From Gemmata sp051859125 (GTDB taxonomy: Bacteria; Planctomycetota; Planctomycetia; Gemmatales; Gemmataceae): a stretch of 64,000 bases of DNA. Of the stretch, positions 42,189 to 50,548 are shown in pieces; position 1 is the stretch's first letter, and each line of letters begins with the position of its first letter. The position numbers and the translations under genes are program-made. The stretch is taken from the NCBI RefSeq assembly GCF_051859125.1, contig NZ_JBHYGG010000124.1:9233-73232 (forward strand), read 5' to 3'. A model generated the notes under the pieces. That model saw only the letters and a program-made list of their open reading frames with translations. It ran no database searches and was not told the origin of the DNA.

Positions 42189-45100
42189 ATGCCCGGACCA
42201 CGAACCCGTTCCCTTCGGCTCCTCCCGGTCGTTGCCGTCGTCGCCTGGTCGCTCCCCACGACCCGCGCCGCGGAACCGACCCCCGAGGCGGTCGCCCACT
42301 TCGAGAAGGAGGTGCGTCCGCTCCTGGTGGAGAAGTGCCAGAGGTGTCACGGCGCGAAGAAGCAGGAGGCCGGGTTGCGCCTCGATTCGCGGGCGGCCGT
42401 GCTCAAGGGCGGGGAGAACGGGCCGGCCGTCGTCCCGGGGAAGGCCGACAAGGGAACGCTGCTCCCGGCGATTCGCCACACCGGCGACGTGAAGATGCCG
42501 CAGTCGGGCAAGCTCCCCGACGCCCGGATCGCCGCGGTGGCGAAGTGGGTGACCGACGGCGCGGCGTGGCCCGAGGAGAAGGCGACCGCGGCCCGCCCCG
42601 CGGGCACAACCGAGGCGGACCGCAACCACTGGGCGTTCCGCCCGGTCGCCGACCCGCCCCCGCCCGCCGTACGCGACGCGGCGTGGCCGCTCACCGACGT
42701 GGACCGCTTCATCCTGGCCCGCCTCGAGGCCGCCGGGATCAAGCCCGCCGCAGCGGCCGACAAGCGGACGCTCCTCCGCCGCGCCACCTTCGACCTGACG
42801 GGCCTGCCGCCGACGCCCGAGGAGATCCGCGCCTTCCTCGCCGACGAGACGCCCGGGGCGTTCGAGCGGGTGGTCGAGCGGTTGCTCGCGTCGAAGCACT
42901 ACGGCGAGCGGTGGGGCCGGCACTGGCTCGACGTGGCCCGGTACGCCGACACGGCCGGCGACGGGGCCGACTACCCGGTCCGCGAGGCCTACAAGTACCG
43001 CAACTGGGTGATCGACGCCTTCAACGCCGACGTGCCGTACGACCAGTTCCTCCGCGAGCAGATCGCGGGCGACCTCATCGCGCGGGACGGCCCGCCCGAA
43101 AAGTACGCGAGTCGCGTGACCGCCACGGGCTTCCTCGCGGTCGGCAAGCGGTACGGGTACGCGCCGAACCCCGACTTCCAGCACCTCGACTTTGCCGACG
43201 TGATCGAGTCCACCGGCCGGTCGCTCTTGGGGCTCTCGATCGGGTGCGCCCGGTGCCACGACCACAAGTACGAGCCCCTGACCGTGGCCGACTACTACGG
43301 CCTCTACGGCATCCTCCAGAGCACGAAGTGGTCGTTCCCCGGCGGCGAGGAGCACAAGCGGCCGGCGAACCTGGTCCCGCTCGTGGCGCCCGAGGAGGCC
43401 GCCCGGCGCGACAAGGCCAAGGCCGACGAGTTGGCGAAGTTCGACGCCGAGATCGGGCGACTCAAGGCCGAGCGGGGCACCCTCGACGGCAAGGCCGTCG
43501 GCGGCGGGGCGGATCTGGGGTTCGAGGGCCAGGCCCTCGGCAAGGCACCTGGGAAGCCGTGGCTCTCCGAGGGAACGAACACCGTCTCGGCGGACGCGCA
43601 GAGCCCGCTCGCCCACCTCCACCCGGCCGGCACCCGCGGGGTCCGCCTCGACAGCGGGAAGCCCACGGACGGCGTGCGGTACGTCCTCGACACCCCGCTG
43701 AAGGCGACGCCGAACGCGAGGATGCACTTCGCGATCGACTTCCGCACCGTTGCCCCGACCGACAAGACGGGCGCGTACCGGTTCTACGTCGGCCGCGGGG
43801 TGATCGCGTCGCTCGCGGTCGAGTGCAGCGTCACGGCCACGGAGTTCGCCGTCAGGAGCGGCGCGAAGTGGGAGGTGGTCCGCAAGCTCGAACCGGGGAC
43901 GTGGTACACGCTGCAACTCGCCATCGACCCGGGCAAGAAGACGTACTCCGGCGTGGTCGGCAAGCCGGGCGACCTCACGGCGTTCGCGGACAAGGGCGTC
44001 GGCCCGGCCTGGGACGGCGTGATCGACACGTTCATCTGCGACGCCATCGGGCACGTCGCGGGGGCCGCCCCCGCGCGCGACCTCGACAACGTCGCACTGC
44101 AAGCCGCCCTGCTGCCCGCGCCGGGCGGCGAGCCCGTGAAGCCGGTCGCCGCACCGGCGGACCTGAAGGAGCGGCTCGCCAAGATCGACGCCGCACTGGC
44201 GGAAGCAACGAAGCTCCGCGCAGCGGCGGCCTCGGCCGAGCCGTACCCGATGGCGTACGGCGTGAGCGAGGGAGTGCCCGGCAACGCCCGGGTGCAGTTG
44301 CGGGGGGAACCCGAGCGCCCCGGGCCGGAGGTGCCGCGGCGGTTCGTCGGGATCCTCGGCGGCGACCCGCTCCCCAGGGACGCCAAGGGCAGCGGCCGGC
44401 TCGAACTCGCCGACTGGGTCACCCGGCCGACGAACCCGCTGACCGCCCGCGTGTTCGTGAACCGCGTCTGGCAGGGGCACTTCGGCCGCGGGCTGGTCGC
44501 CACGTCGAGCGACTTCGGGACGCGCGGGGAGTTGCCGACGCACCCCGAGTTGCTCGACGCGCTCGCGACCCGGTTCGTGAAGTCGGGCTGGTCGGTGAAG
44601 GAACTGCACCGGCTGATCCTGAGGTCGCGCGTGTATCAACTGGCCGGTGCCGACGACCCCTCGGCCGCGAAGGCCGACCCGGAGAATAAGTTGTTGAGCC
44701 GGTTCCCCCGCCGCGGCCTCGACGCCGAGTCGATCCGCGACGCGATGCTGGCCGCGAGCGGCCGGCTGAACCGCGACACGCCCGCCGGGCACCCGTTCCC
44801 GGACGTGAACACCTGGGGGTTCACGATCCACGCGCCGTTCCACGCCGTGTACGACTCCGACCACCGCAGCGTCTACCTGATGGTGCAGCGGAACCGGCGG
44901 CACCCGTTCCTGGCACTGTTCGACGCCGCCGACCCGAACCTGAGCGTCGGCGAGCGGCTCCCCACCACGACCCCGACGCAGGCGCTGTACCTGATGAACG
45001 CGCCGTTCGTGCACACGCAAGCCGAGGCGTTCGCTCGCCGGTTGCTCGCCGCGCCGGGCGACGACGCGGCCCGCATCCGGTTGGCCTTCGAGACGACGCA

Positions 45101-45269
45101 CGGCCGCGTCCCGGACGATGCCGCCGTGGCCGACGCCCTGGCGTTCCTGAAGGCTTACCGTGCGAAGGCCGCCGAGCGCGGGCTGAAGCCGGACCAGCAA
45201 GCGGTCGCCGCGTGGTCGGCACTCGGGCGCGTGCTGCTGACCGCGAATGCGTTCCTGTTTGTGGATTGA
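42189..45269 (+). CDS. PSCyt1/DUF1549/lectin-like/DUF1553 protein
   Basis: This 1,026-residue exported protein has a signal peptide (about 1-28) and a PSCyt1 cytochrome c domain with haem motif CQRCH at 50-54 and DVKMPQSGKLP as the likely distal region. DUF1549 follows (about 165-380: LTDVDRFILARLEAAGI, FDLTGLPPTPEEIRAFL, then CARCHDHKYEPL near 353). An inserted concanavalin-like beta-sandwich covers about 440-645 (RVLDTPLK-type strands, LEPGTWYTLQLAIDPGKKTY). DUF1553 covers about 735-1024 (NPLTARVFVNRVWQGHFGRG, LYLMNAPFVH). It is paired with the DUF1501 gene 38 bases downstream. The lectin-like insert suggests glycan binding at the envelope. Confidence 0.95.
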   Translation: MPGPRTRSLRLLPVVAVVAWSLPTTRAAEPTPEAVAHFEKEVRPLLVEKCQRCHGAKKQEAGLRLDSRAAVLKGGENGPAVVPGKADKGTLLPAIRHTGDVKMPQSGKLPDARIAAVAKWVTDGAAWPEEKATAARPAGTTEADRNHWAFRPVADPPPPAVRDAAWPLTDVDRFILARLEAAGIKPAAAADKRTLLRRATFDLTGLPPTPEEIRAFLADETPGAFERVVERLLASKHYGERWGRHWLDVARYADTAGDGADYPVREAYKYRNWVIDAFNADVPYDQFLREQIAGDLIARDGPPEKYASRVTATGFLAVGKRYGYAPNPDFQHLDFADVIESTGRSLLGLSIGCARCHDHKYEPLTVADYYGLYGILQSTKWSFPGGEEHKRPANLVPLVAPEEAARRDKAKADELAKFDAEIGRLKAERGTLDGKAVGGGADLGFEGQALGKAPGKPWLSEGTNTVSADAQSPLAHLHPAGTRGVRLDSGKPTDGVRYVLDTPLKATPNARMHFAIDFRTVAPTDKTGAYRFYVGRGVIASLAVECSVTATEFAVRSGAKWEVVRKLEPGTWYTLQLAIDPGKKTYSGVVGKPGDLTAFADKGVGPAWDGVIDTFICDAIGHVAGAAPARDLDNVALQAALLPAPGGEPVKPVAAPADLKERLAKIDAALAEATKLRAAAASAEPYPMAYGVSEGVPGNARVQLRGEPERPGPEVPRRFVGILGGDPLPRDAKGSGRLELADWVTRPTNPLTARVFVNRVWQGHFGRGLVATSSDFGTRGELPTHPELLDALATRFVKSGWSVKELHRLILRSRVYQLAGADDPSAAKADPENKLLSRFPRRGLDAESIRDAMLAASGRLNRDTPAGHPFPDVNTWGFTIHAPFHAVYDSDHRSVYLMVQRNRRHPFLALFDAADPNLSVGERLPTTTPTQALYLMNAPFVHTQAEAFARRLLAAPGDDAARIRLAFETTHGRVPDDAAVADALAFLKAYRAKAAERGLKPDQQAVAAWSALGRVLLTANAFLFVD

Positions 45270-45307
45270 ACCTTCGCCACGAGCTGCGAATAATGAGGTT
45301 TTGAACC

Positions 45308-46702
45308 ATGCGTTCTTCTCGCCGTGAGTTCCTGCACCGAGCCTCGGGCGGGTTCGGGGCCGTCGCGCTCGCCGGCCTGCTGGCCGAGGCGCAGGCCGCC
45401 GAAGCGAACCCGGCCGACCCGCTGGCCGCACGGAAGGGTCACTTCCCCGCGAAGGCCGATCGCGTCATCTTCATCTTCTCGACCGGCGGCGTGTCGCACG
45501 TCGATACGTTCGACCACAAGCCGAAGCTCATCGCCGACCACGGCAAGTCGGTGACCGCGTCCCGGTGGCTGAACAAGCCCGGGAAGTTCGAACGATTCCT
45601 GATCAAGCCCCGGTGGGCGTTCAAGCCGTACGGCAAGAGCGGGCTGATGGTCAGCGACCTGTTCCCGAGCCTCGGCGGCGTGATCGACGACGTGTGCCTG
45701 CTGAACGCGATGCACTGCGACAGCGACGGGCACGACAAGGCCACGCTCGCCGCCCACGCCGGCAGCCCGCAGTTCGCCCGGCCGAGCATCGGGGCGTGGG
45801 CCAGCTACGGCCTCGGGACGGTGAACAAGAACCTGCCGTCGTTCATGGTGCTCGCCCCGGCCGCCCCGTACGCGGGTGCCCAGACGTGGGGCAGCGACTT
45901 CCTCCCGGGGTGCCACCAGGGCACCCACGTCGTGCCCGGGAAGGATCCGCTGCCGAACGTGCTGCCCCGCGTGCCCGGCCCCGAGCTCCAGCAAATGGAA
46001 CTGGAACTGCTCGGGAAGCTCAACCGCAAGCACCTCGACGAGCGGGCCGCCGACCGGGCGCTGGACGCGCGAATCCGGTCGTTCGAGACGGCGTTCGGGA
46101 TGCAGCGCGAGGCTCCGGAGGCGTTCGACCTGACGAAGGAGACCGACGAGACGCTCAAACTCTACGGGGTGGATCGCGGGGCCACAACCGGCTTCGGCTG
46201 GCAGTGCCTCGTCGCCCGCCGGTTGGCCGAGCGCGGGGTGCGGTTCCTCGAACTCATCGACGTGGGGTCGAGCAACAACTGGGACTCGCACGGGAACATG
46301 GCCGACCACGAGCGGCTGGCGAAGGCCATCGACCGGCCGATCGCCGGGCTGCTGGCCGACCTCAAGCGGCGCGGGATGCTCGACCGCACGCTCGTCGTCT
46401 GGACGACGGAGTTCGGGCGGACGCCGTTCCACCAGCAGGCCGGGCACGCGGGCCGCGAGCACCACAACCTGTGCTTCACGTCGTGGCTCGCCGGCGGCGG
46501 GGCGAAGGGCGGCGTCGCCCACGGGACGTCGGACGAGTACGGCATCCTGGCGGCCGAGGGCAAGGTCCACACGCACGACCTGCACGCCACGATCCTGCAC
46601 CTGCTGGGTATCGACCACGAGCGGCTGACGTACCGCCACGCCGGCCGCGACTACCGCCTGACCGACGTCGCCGGCGAGGTGGTGAAGCCGATCCTGGCCT
46701 GA
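45308..46702 (+). CDS. DUF1501 protein, Tat-exported
   Basis: This 464-residue DUF1501 protein starts with a twin-arginine leader (SSRREFLHRASGGFGAVALA). Signatures of the family follow: DRVIFIFSTGGVSHVDTFDH, CDSDGHDKATLAAHAGSP, WTTEFGRTPFHQQ and GREHHNLCFTSWLAGGGAKG. It ends at HLLGIDHERLTYRHAGRDYR, the usual C-terminus. It follows the PSCyt1/DUF1549/DUF1553 gene by 38 bases in the standard planctomycete pairing. It is not a recent duplicate of the 22190-23551 protein: the two differ in most motifs. Confidence 0.95.
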   Translation: MRSSRREFLHRASGGFGAVALAGLLAEAQAAEANPADPLAARKGHFPAKADRVIFIFSTGGVSHVDTFDHKPKLIADHGKSVTASRWLNKPGKFERFLIKPRWAFKPYGKSGLMVSDLFPSLGGVIDDVCLLNAMHCDSDGHDKATLAAHAGSPQFARPSIGAWASYGLGTVNKNLPSFMVLAPAAPYAGAQTWGSDFLPGCHQGTHVVPGKDPLPNVLPRVPGPELQQMELELLGKLNRKHLDERAADRALDARIRSFETAFGMQREAPEAFDLTKETDETLKLYGVDRGATTGFGWQCLVARRLAERGVRFLELIDVGSSNNWDSHGNMADHERLAKAIDRPIAGLLADLKRRGMLDRTLVVWTTEFGRTPFHQQAGHAGREHHNLCFTSWLAGGGAKGGVAHGTSDEYGILAAEGKVHTHDLHATILHLLGIDHERLTYRHAGRDYRLTDVAGEVVKPILA

Positions 46703-46825
46703 GGTGCACCGCACCCGACCGGGTGGTCGGAGCCGCCACGAGGGCGGGGGGCGGTGTCGTGCCGTGCTGGAACCGAAGGATCACGTCGTCGATGGGGTTC
46801 GGTGTTCCGTGTGGGACGGCAACCC

Positions 46826-47125
46826 GTGTACGCGACGTACCTCGGGCATCTGCCGGACCACCCTTCGGTCGGCAACGGCCACCTCGTGGTGCACGACTCC
46901 GGCGGGCCGTGGGCCTGACGTGGGCGCTGGACCACCCGGATCGGGTCAGGAGCCCGCCCGACCCTGATCAACTGCGGCGTGCTGGAGGGGCACAGGTGGC
47001 GCGGGTCCGCCCGGATCGGGCGGACCCCGGTCCCCGGCGAATTGTCGCAACTCACCGCCACGAAGTGGGGGACGCGGGTCGCGCTCACCCGGATGAATCC
47101 GGAGCCGCTTCCGCAGAGGTTCCTC
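46826..47125 (+). pseudogene. Haloalkane-dehalogenase-like hydrolase remnant
   Basis: Pieces in shifted frames line up as one alpha/beta hydrolase: VYATYLGHLPDHPSVGNGHL, then VVHDSGGPW (nucleophile Asp in the HDxGG motif). A new frame gives GLTWALDHPDRVRS, and another gives TLINCGVLEGHRWRG and LTATKWGTRVALTRMNP. At least two frameshifts and a missing 5' part make it non-functional. It ends near 47125, where TetR-like sequence on the other strand begins. Confidence 0.6.
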
Positions 47126-47203
47126 GACCGCGGCCGCCGAGGCGGCGAGGATGGTGCGGCGGGCGGTGCGGGACTTCGCGTCGGAACGAACGCTGTCGTG
47201 CGT
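47126..47203 (-). pseudogene. TetR-type regulator N-terminal remnant
   Basis: The minus strand reads HDSVRSDAKSRTARRTILAA then SAAAVEE before similarity ends at about 47126. This is the first helix of a TetR DNA-binding domain. AGGAG lies upstream, but the expected ATG reads ACG at 47203. About 25 residues remain, so it cannot function. Assignment rests on one helix and is tentative. Confidence 0.4.
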
Positions 47204-47223
47204 GGTCGTCTCCTGTTGGTTCG

Positions 47224-47278
47224 AGTTGCAGTTCGCAACTGAGCCAGGGTGCCGGCATCTTGGTTGCATATTGCAACC
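47224..47278. promoter_or_regulatory. Two dyad-symmetric operator candidates
   Basis: AGTTGC-AGTTC-GCAACT (47224-47240) and GGTTGCA-TAT-TGCAACC (47262-47278) are perfect dyads sharing the GTTGC/GCAAC half-sites, with centres 38 bases apart. They lie just upstream of the TetR-like remnant and about 87 bases before the gene at 47365. They are likely binding sites of the lost TetR protein. Confidence 0.5.
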
Positions 47279-47364
47279 TTACCGGTGGGGTTTCCCGCCC
47301 GCGGGTCGGAGAGGGCATAAAACCATGAATCGCGAGCGTTCGCAGATCAACGACGAGGAAAGCC

Positions 47365-47901
47365 ATGGTTCCCGACGCCCCGCACCACCACTACTTCCGG
47401 ACCAAGGAAGGGCGCTGGCGGGGGAAGATCCGGTTCGAGGTGACCGACCCGCGCGGGCTCCGGGCGAGCGCGCTCGCCCTGGCGGACAAGTGGTCCTTGA
47501 GATCGTTGGCCCTGGCGTCCCGCCTGTCGGCGCTGGTCCTCACCACCACCGTGGATTACGCCAGCCGCGGGCACCTCAACGAGGTGCTGCACACGACCCG
47601 GGTGACGAACCTGTGGGCGCCCGTCTACCGGAGCGCGGAGACGGTCTTCCTGGCCGACGACGGGCACAGCTTCCGGGTCGAGGGGCGGGAGGCCTTCTTC
47701 CCCTTCCTCCGGCCGCACTCCTGGGTCGCCGAGGGCGCGGTCGCACCGGACCGCGACGGCGCCGCGTACCGAATCCCGTGCTTCGGTACGACGATGGAAC
47801 AGGAGACCCGCGCGACCCCCGCGGGGCTGGAGATCGCGCAGCGAACCCCGTTCTCACGGGCGACCGTTCTGCTGACGCGGCAGCGCCCGCCGCGGGCCTG
47901 A
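47365..47901 (+). CDS. Hypothetical protein, 178 residues
   Basis: GAGGAAAGCC immediately before the ATG is a good ribosome binding site. The protein is soluble, with no signal peptide. It opens with DAPHHHYFRTKEGRWRGKIR, and the pattern of strands suggests a beta-rich fold (SALVLTTTVDYASRGHLNEV, HSFRVEGREAFFPFLRP). I do not recognise the family. The gene lies downstream of two dyads that may have been controlled by the adjacent TetR-like protein, now lost. Confidence 0.7.
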   Translation: MVPDAPHHHYFRTKEGRWRGKIRFEVTDPRGLRASALALADKWSLRSLALASRLSALVLTTTVDYASRGHLNEVLHTTRVTNLWAPVYRSAETVFLADDGHSFRVEGREAFFPFLRPHSWVAEGAVAPDRDGAAYRIPCFGTTMEQETRATPAGLEIAQRTPFSRATVLLTRQRPPRA

Positions 47902-48037
47902 CCTGCGAACGGGACGGTGGACCGCCTCGCGGATCAAAACAGCGGTCGCTACCGACGACCTGACGGCCCGTGTTCGCTGTCGGGCGGCCGGGGCAGTTTT
48001 CTCCCACACCGACCTCGGCCACAATCGCGGAGGCGTC

Positions 48038-48463
48038 GTGATCGACCACCGGCTGGGGTTCGGGCTGTTCTTCCTGAGCGGCGGCCTGCTCGCCATCGCC
48101 GGCGGGGCGGAGCGGCGGCGGCAGAAGCGGGCGCTGGTCCGTCGGGCCGTCCGGGTCACGGCCCGCGTCGTGTCCGTCCGCACCGAGTCCACGAACGACG
48201 CGGGCGGCGTCGACTTCCACTACCCGACCCTGGAGTTCCGCGTCGCGGGGAAAGTCGCCCGCGCCGATGCCGTGGTCGGCCGGCTCGACGGGGGCGAAGT
48301 GAGCTCGGGCAAGGAGGTGACGGCGTACTACGACCCGCTCGACCCGGGCCGCGTCGTGCTCGCGCCGGGCGACTGGCCGGGGGGCGGTTGCGCGACGATC
48401 CTCGGGCTCGCCGTGGCCGGGACCGGCGGCGCGTTGTTGTGGGCGTGGCTGGCCGGGAGGTGA
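48038..48463 (+). CDS. DUF3592-like membrane protein
   Basis: This 141-residue protein has one N-terminal and one C-terminal membrane helix (LGFGLFFLSGGLLAIAGG and ATILGLAVAGTGGALLWAWL). Between them is a DUF3592-like domain with VRVTARVVSVRTEST, DFHYPTLEFRVAGK and the closing VTAYYDPLDPGRVVL. The GTG at 48038 is preceded by GGAGG. The C-terminal tail is cytoplasmic or absent. The role of the family is unknown. It converges on the MOSC pseudogene, 9 bases between stop codons. Confidence 0.85.
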   Translation: MIDHRLGFGLFFLSGGLLAIAGGAERRRQKRALVRRAVRVTARVVSVRTESTNDAGGVDFHYPTLEFRVAGKVARADAVVGRLDGGEVSSGKEVTAYYDPLDPGRVVLAPGDWPGGGCATILGLAVAGTGGALLWAWLAGR

Positions 48464-48472
48464 GGGTCCGGG

Positions 48473-49113
48473 CTATCGCAGCCGTTCCCCGAAGTAGTCC
48501 TTCCAGTGCTGTGGCAGCACCGGCGACCGGAGCGCGCGGCGGAGCAGGTCCCGGTTCCGCGCCTCCACCGTGAACAGACGGATCACGTCGGCGACGGTCA
48601 GGTCGCCCTCCGACCGCCGCACCAGTTCGATGGCGTCGCCCGCCCCGATTTCGCCCTCGGTCGCCACCGAGCCACCGAGAAGTAGAACCCGGTCCGCCCG
48701 GTCCGGAGCATCCGCCGGAGCACGTCCGTTCGCCCGAACTTGATCCCGAGTTTGTAACACGGCATCCGCGGCTGGGTGACGACGAACTCGGCCGTCCCGA
48801 TCCGGTACCGGTCGCCGATCCGCACGCCCTCCGTCAGCCCCTCGGTGGCCAGGTTCTCGCCGAACGCCGCGCCCGACAGGTCCGCGTCGGGCAACTCCCG
48901 CTGCCACATCGCGCGGTGCTCGGACGGGTAGGCGTAGACCGCCTTCCCCGGCCCGCCGTGGACCGTCAGGTCGGACTGCTGGTCGCCCTCGATCTTGAGC
49001 GTCGTGACCCGCAGCCGGCGATCGGTCGGGGCCTTGAAGATGGAGGTGAGCACGGCCTCACCCCTCCACGCGACCTCCCGCGGCCCGCCGACGCTCAGTG
49101 ACACGACCTTCAT
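48473..49113 (-). pseudogene. MOSC-domain protein disrupted by an 8-bp tandem duplication
   Basis: From the ATG at 49113 the frame encodes a YiiM-like MOSC protein: DLTVHGGPGKAVYAYPSEHR, FGENLATEGLTEGVRIGDRY, TQPRMPCYKLGIKFG (with the conserved Cys). At GFYFSV the frame breaks. The correct continuation ATEGEIGAGDAIEL lies in a second frame and runs to the normal end PQHWKDYFGERLR at 48473. GCCACCGA is present twice in tandem at 48663-48678; removing one copy restores a single frame. MOSC proteins bind molybdenum cofactor sulfur or related substrates. It could be a recent mutation or an assembly error. Confidence 0.85.
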
Positions 49114-49121
49114 GCGATCGC

Positions 49122-49277
49122 ATTTCCGGGGTGCCGTTCTTCGTCATCAACGGCACGGTCGCCCTGTCCGGCGCGCAGCCGCCGGAGATGTTCCGGGCGG
49201 CGATCGAGCAGGCGGTGGCCGCCGGTGCGGGCGACGCGTGTGAGGTCGATCCGGCGTTCGGTGGGCGGAAGTGCTGA
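49122..49277 (+). pseudogene. FrnE-type DsbA-like oxidoreductase, last 51 residues
   Basis: The frame reads ISGVPFFVINGTVALSGAQP then PEMFRAAIEQA and ends at a normal stop at 49277. This is the cis-Pro loop and C-terminal helix of 2-hydroxychromene-2-carboxylate isomerase/FrnE-type DsbA proteins. The thioredoxin-fold active site and everything upstream are missing, because the MOSC gene starts 9 bases away on the other strand. Confidence 0.7.
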
Positions 49278-49308
49278 GGGATCGCGAGCGGCCGGAACAA
49301 TCGTCCGT

Positions 49309-50205
49309 TTACCTCGTCGCGTGCGCCCCGGCCTTCAGCGCGGCGACGTCCCGCCGCGGCGAGGCTCCGAACATCCGCAGGTACTCGCGACCGAACTGGG
49401 ACGGGCTCTCGTACCCGACCCGGAACGCCGCCTCGCCCGCATCCAGTCCCTCCGCAAGCATCAACCGCCGGGCCTCCTGGAGCTTCAGCCGCTTCTGGTA
49501 CTGGAGCGGGCTCAGGGCCGTCACGCTCTTGAAGTGGAGGTGAAGCGCGGACGGGCTCATCCCGACCTGCTGCGCCAGCGCCTCGACCCGTAGCGGCTCG
49601 GCGAAGTGGTCCCGCAGCCACCGGATGGCCCGTGCGATCCGCTGGGCCGGGGCACCGGCGGAGGCGATTTGCCGGAGCCGCGCCCCCTCCGGGCCGGTGA
49701 GCAGCCGGAAGGTGATCTCCCGGAGCACGAGCGGGGCGAGTGCCGGAATCTCGTGAGGGGCGTCGAGCAGGCCCAGAAGGCGGCCGACCGCGTCGAGGAG
49801 CGGCGACTCGAGGTTGATGACCCCGATGCCCCGGGTCGGTGGCCCGGGCGGGTGCGCCGTACCGTCGGCGAGCAACTCACCCACCACGGCCGGGTCGACC
49901 GGGACGCGGACGGCCAGGCACGGGCGGTCCGGGGTGGCGTCGGCCACGTGAGTGAGGGCGGGCATGTCGACCGAGACGAGGAGCGACTGGGCCGGGTCGT
50001 AGCGGTACACCTGGCCCCCGACGACCACCTCCTTCGCCCCTTGCATCACGACGCACAGGGACGGCACGTACACGACGGCGTGTTCCTCCGAGGGCGTGGA
50101 GGATCGGTACAGCCACAGGCCCGGCACGGCCGTCTCGTAATCGCCGTCGGCCCCGGTGTGCCGCTCGACGGCTGCGGCAAGCGTCGTCAGATCTTTCCTC
50201 GCCAC
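49309..50205 (-). CDS. AraC-family regulator with AraC_N (YqhC-like) sensor domain
   Basis: This 298-residue regulator has an N-terminal cupin-like AraC_N domain (PGLWLYRSSTPSEEHAVVYV, PSLCVVMQGAKEVVVGG). The C-terminal domain has two helix-turn-helix units: LRVEALAQQVGMSPSALHLH with FKSVTALSPLQYQKRLKLQE, and AAFRVGYESPSQFGREYLRM. The GTG at 50205 with GGGAG upstream is preferred over a GTG at 50235. In E. coli the AraC_N regulator YqhC activates an aldehyde reductase and an aldo/keto reductase. The divergent genes here include both enzyme types, so an aldehyde-responsive activator is a reasonable inference. Confidence 0.92.
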   Translation of the reverse strand: MARKDLTTLAAAVERHTGADGDYETAVPGLWLYRSSTPSEEHAVVYVPSLCVVMQGAKEVVVGGQVYRYDPAQSLLVSVDMPALTHVADATPDRPCLAVRVPVDPAVVGELLADGTAHPPGPPTRGIGVINLESPLLDAVGRLLGLLDAPHEIPALAPLVLREITFRLLTGPEGARLRQIASAGAPAQRIARAIRWLRDHFAEPLRVEALAQQVGMSPSALHLHFKSVTALSPLQYQKRLKLQEARRLMLAEGLDAGEAAFRVGYESPSQFGREYLRMFGASPRRDVAALKAGAHATR

Positions 50206-50288
50206 GTCGGCACTCCCGCTCGTTTCTCTCCCCACTCCAGTTTACCCGCCCCACACGCGTGGGGGCACCGACTCCGGTGAAGTCGCGG

Positions 50289-50321
50289 AGGATCAGGCTA
50301 AAGTCCGGGGGGATCAGGATA
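50289..50321. promoter_or_regulatory. Direct repeat 21 bp apart, candidate AraC half-sites
   Basis: GGATCAGG occurs at 50290-50297 and 50311-50318, each followed by (C/A)TA, exactly two helical turns apart. It lies between the AraC gene and the divergent hydrolase. Tandem half-sites of this spacing fit AraC-family binding. A further stem-loop (CGCCCCGA/TCGGGGCG, 50366-50393) lies in the plus-strand leader. Confidence 0.5.
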
Positions 50322-50425
50322 CCGCTTCAACGAAGCCGGCGCTTACGATTCGTTTGTCGACCAACCGCCCCGATCCCTGAGACGGTCGGGGCGATCGGAC
50401 CACCACACTCCTTGAAAGGTGCGAG

Positions 50426-50527
50426 ATGAAGACCGCAACGAAGCTCGCCATTCCGCTGGGCGTCGCCGCGGCGCTGTGGGCCTGTGCGGTGCCGCTCACG
50501 GACGCAACTGCCGCCCCGCCGGCATGA
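50426..50527 (+). CDS. Signal-peptide fragment separated from its hydrolase by a stop codon
   Basis: These 33 codons encode a lone signal peptide (MKTATKLAIPLGVAAALWAC) and a short linker, with AAAGG upstream. The frame ends at TGA 50525-50527. It is the same frame as the hydrolase that begins at 50549. If the TGA were a sense codon, a secreted hydrolase precursor would result. It is best seen as the 5' part of a broken gene rather than a free-standing peptide. Confidence 0.65.
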   Translation: MKTATKLAIPLGVAAALWACAVPLTDATAAPPA

Positions 50528-50548
50528 CCTCCAAAAGGAGCCCCCGAG

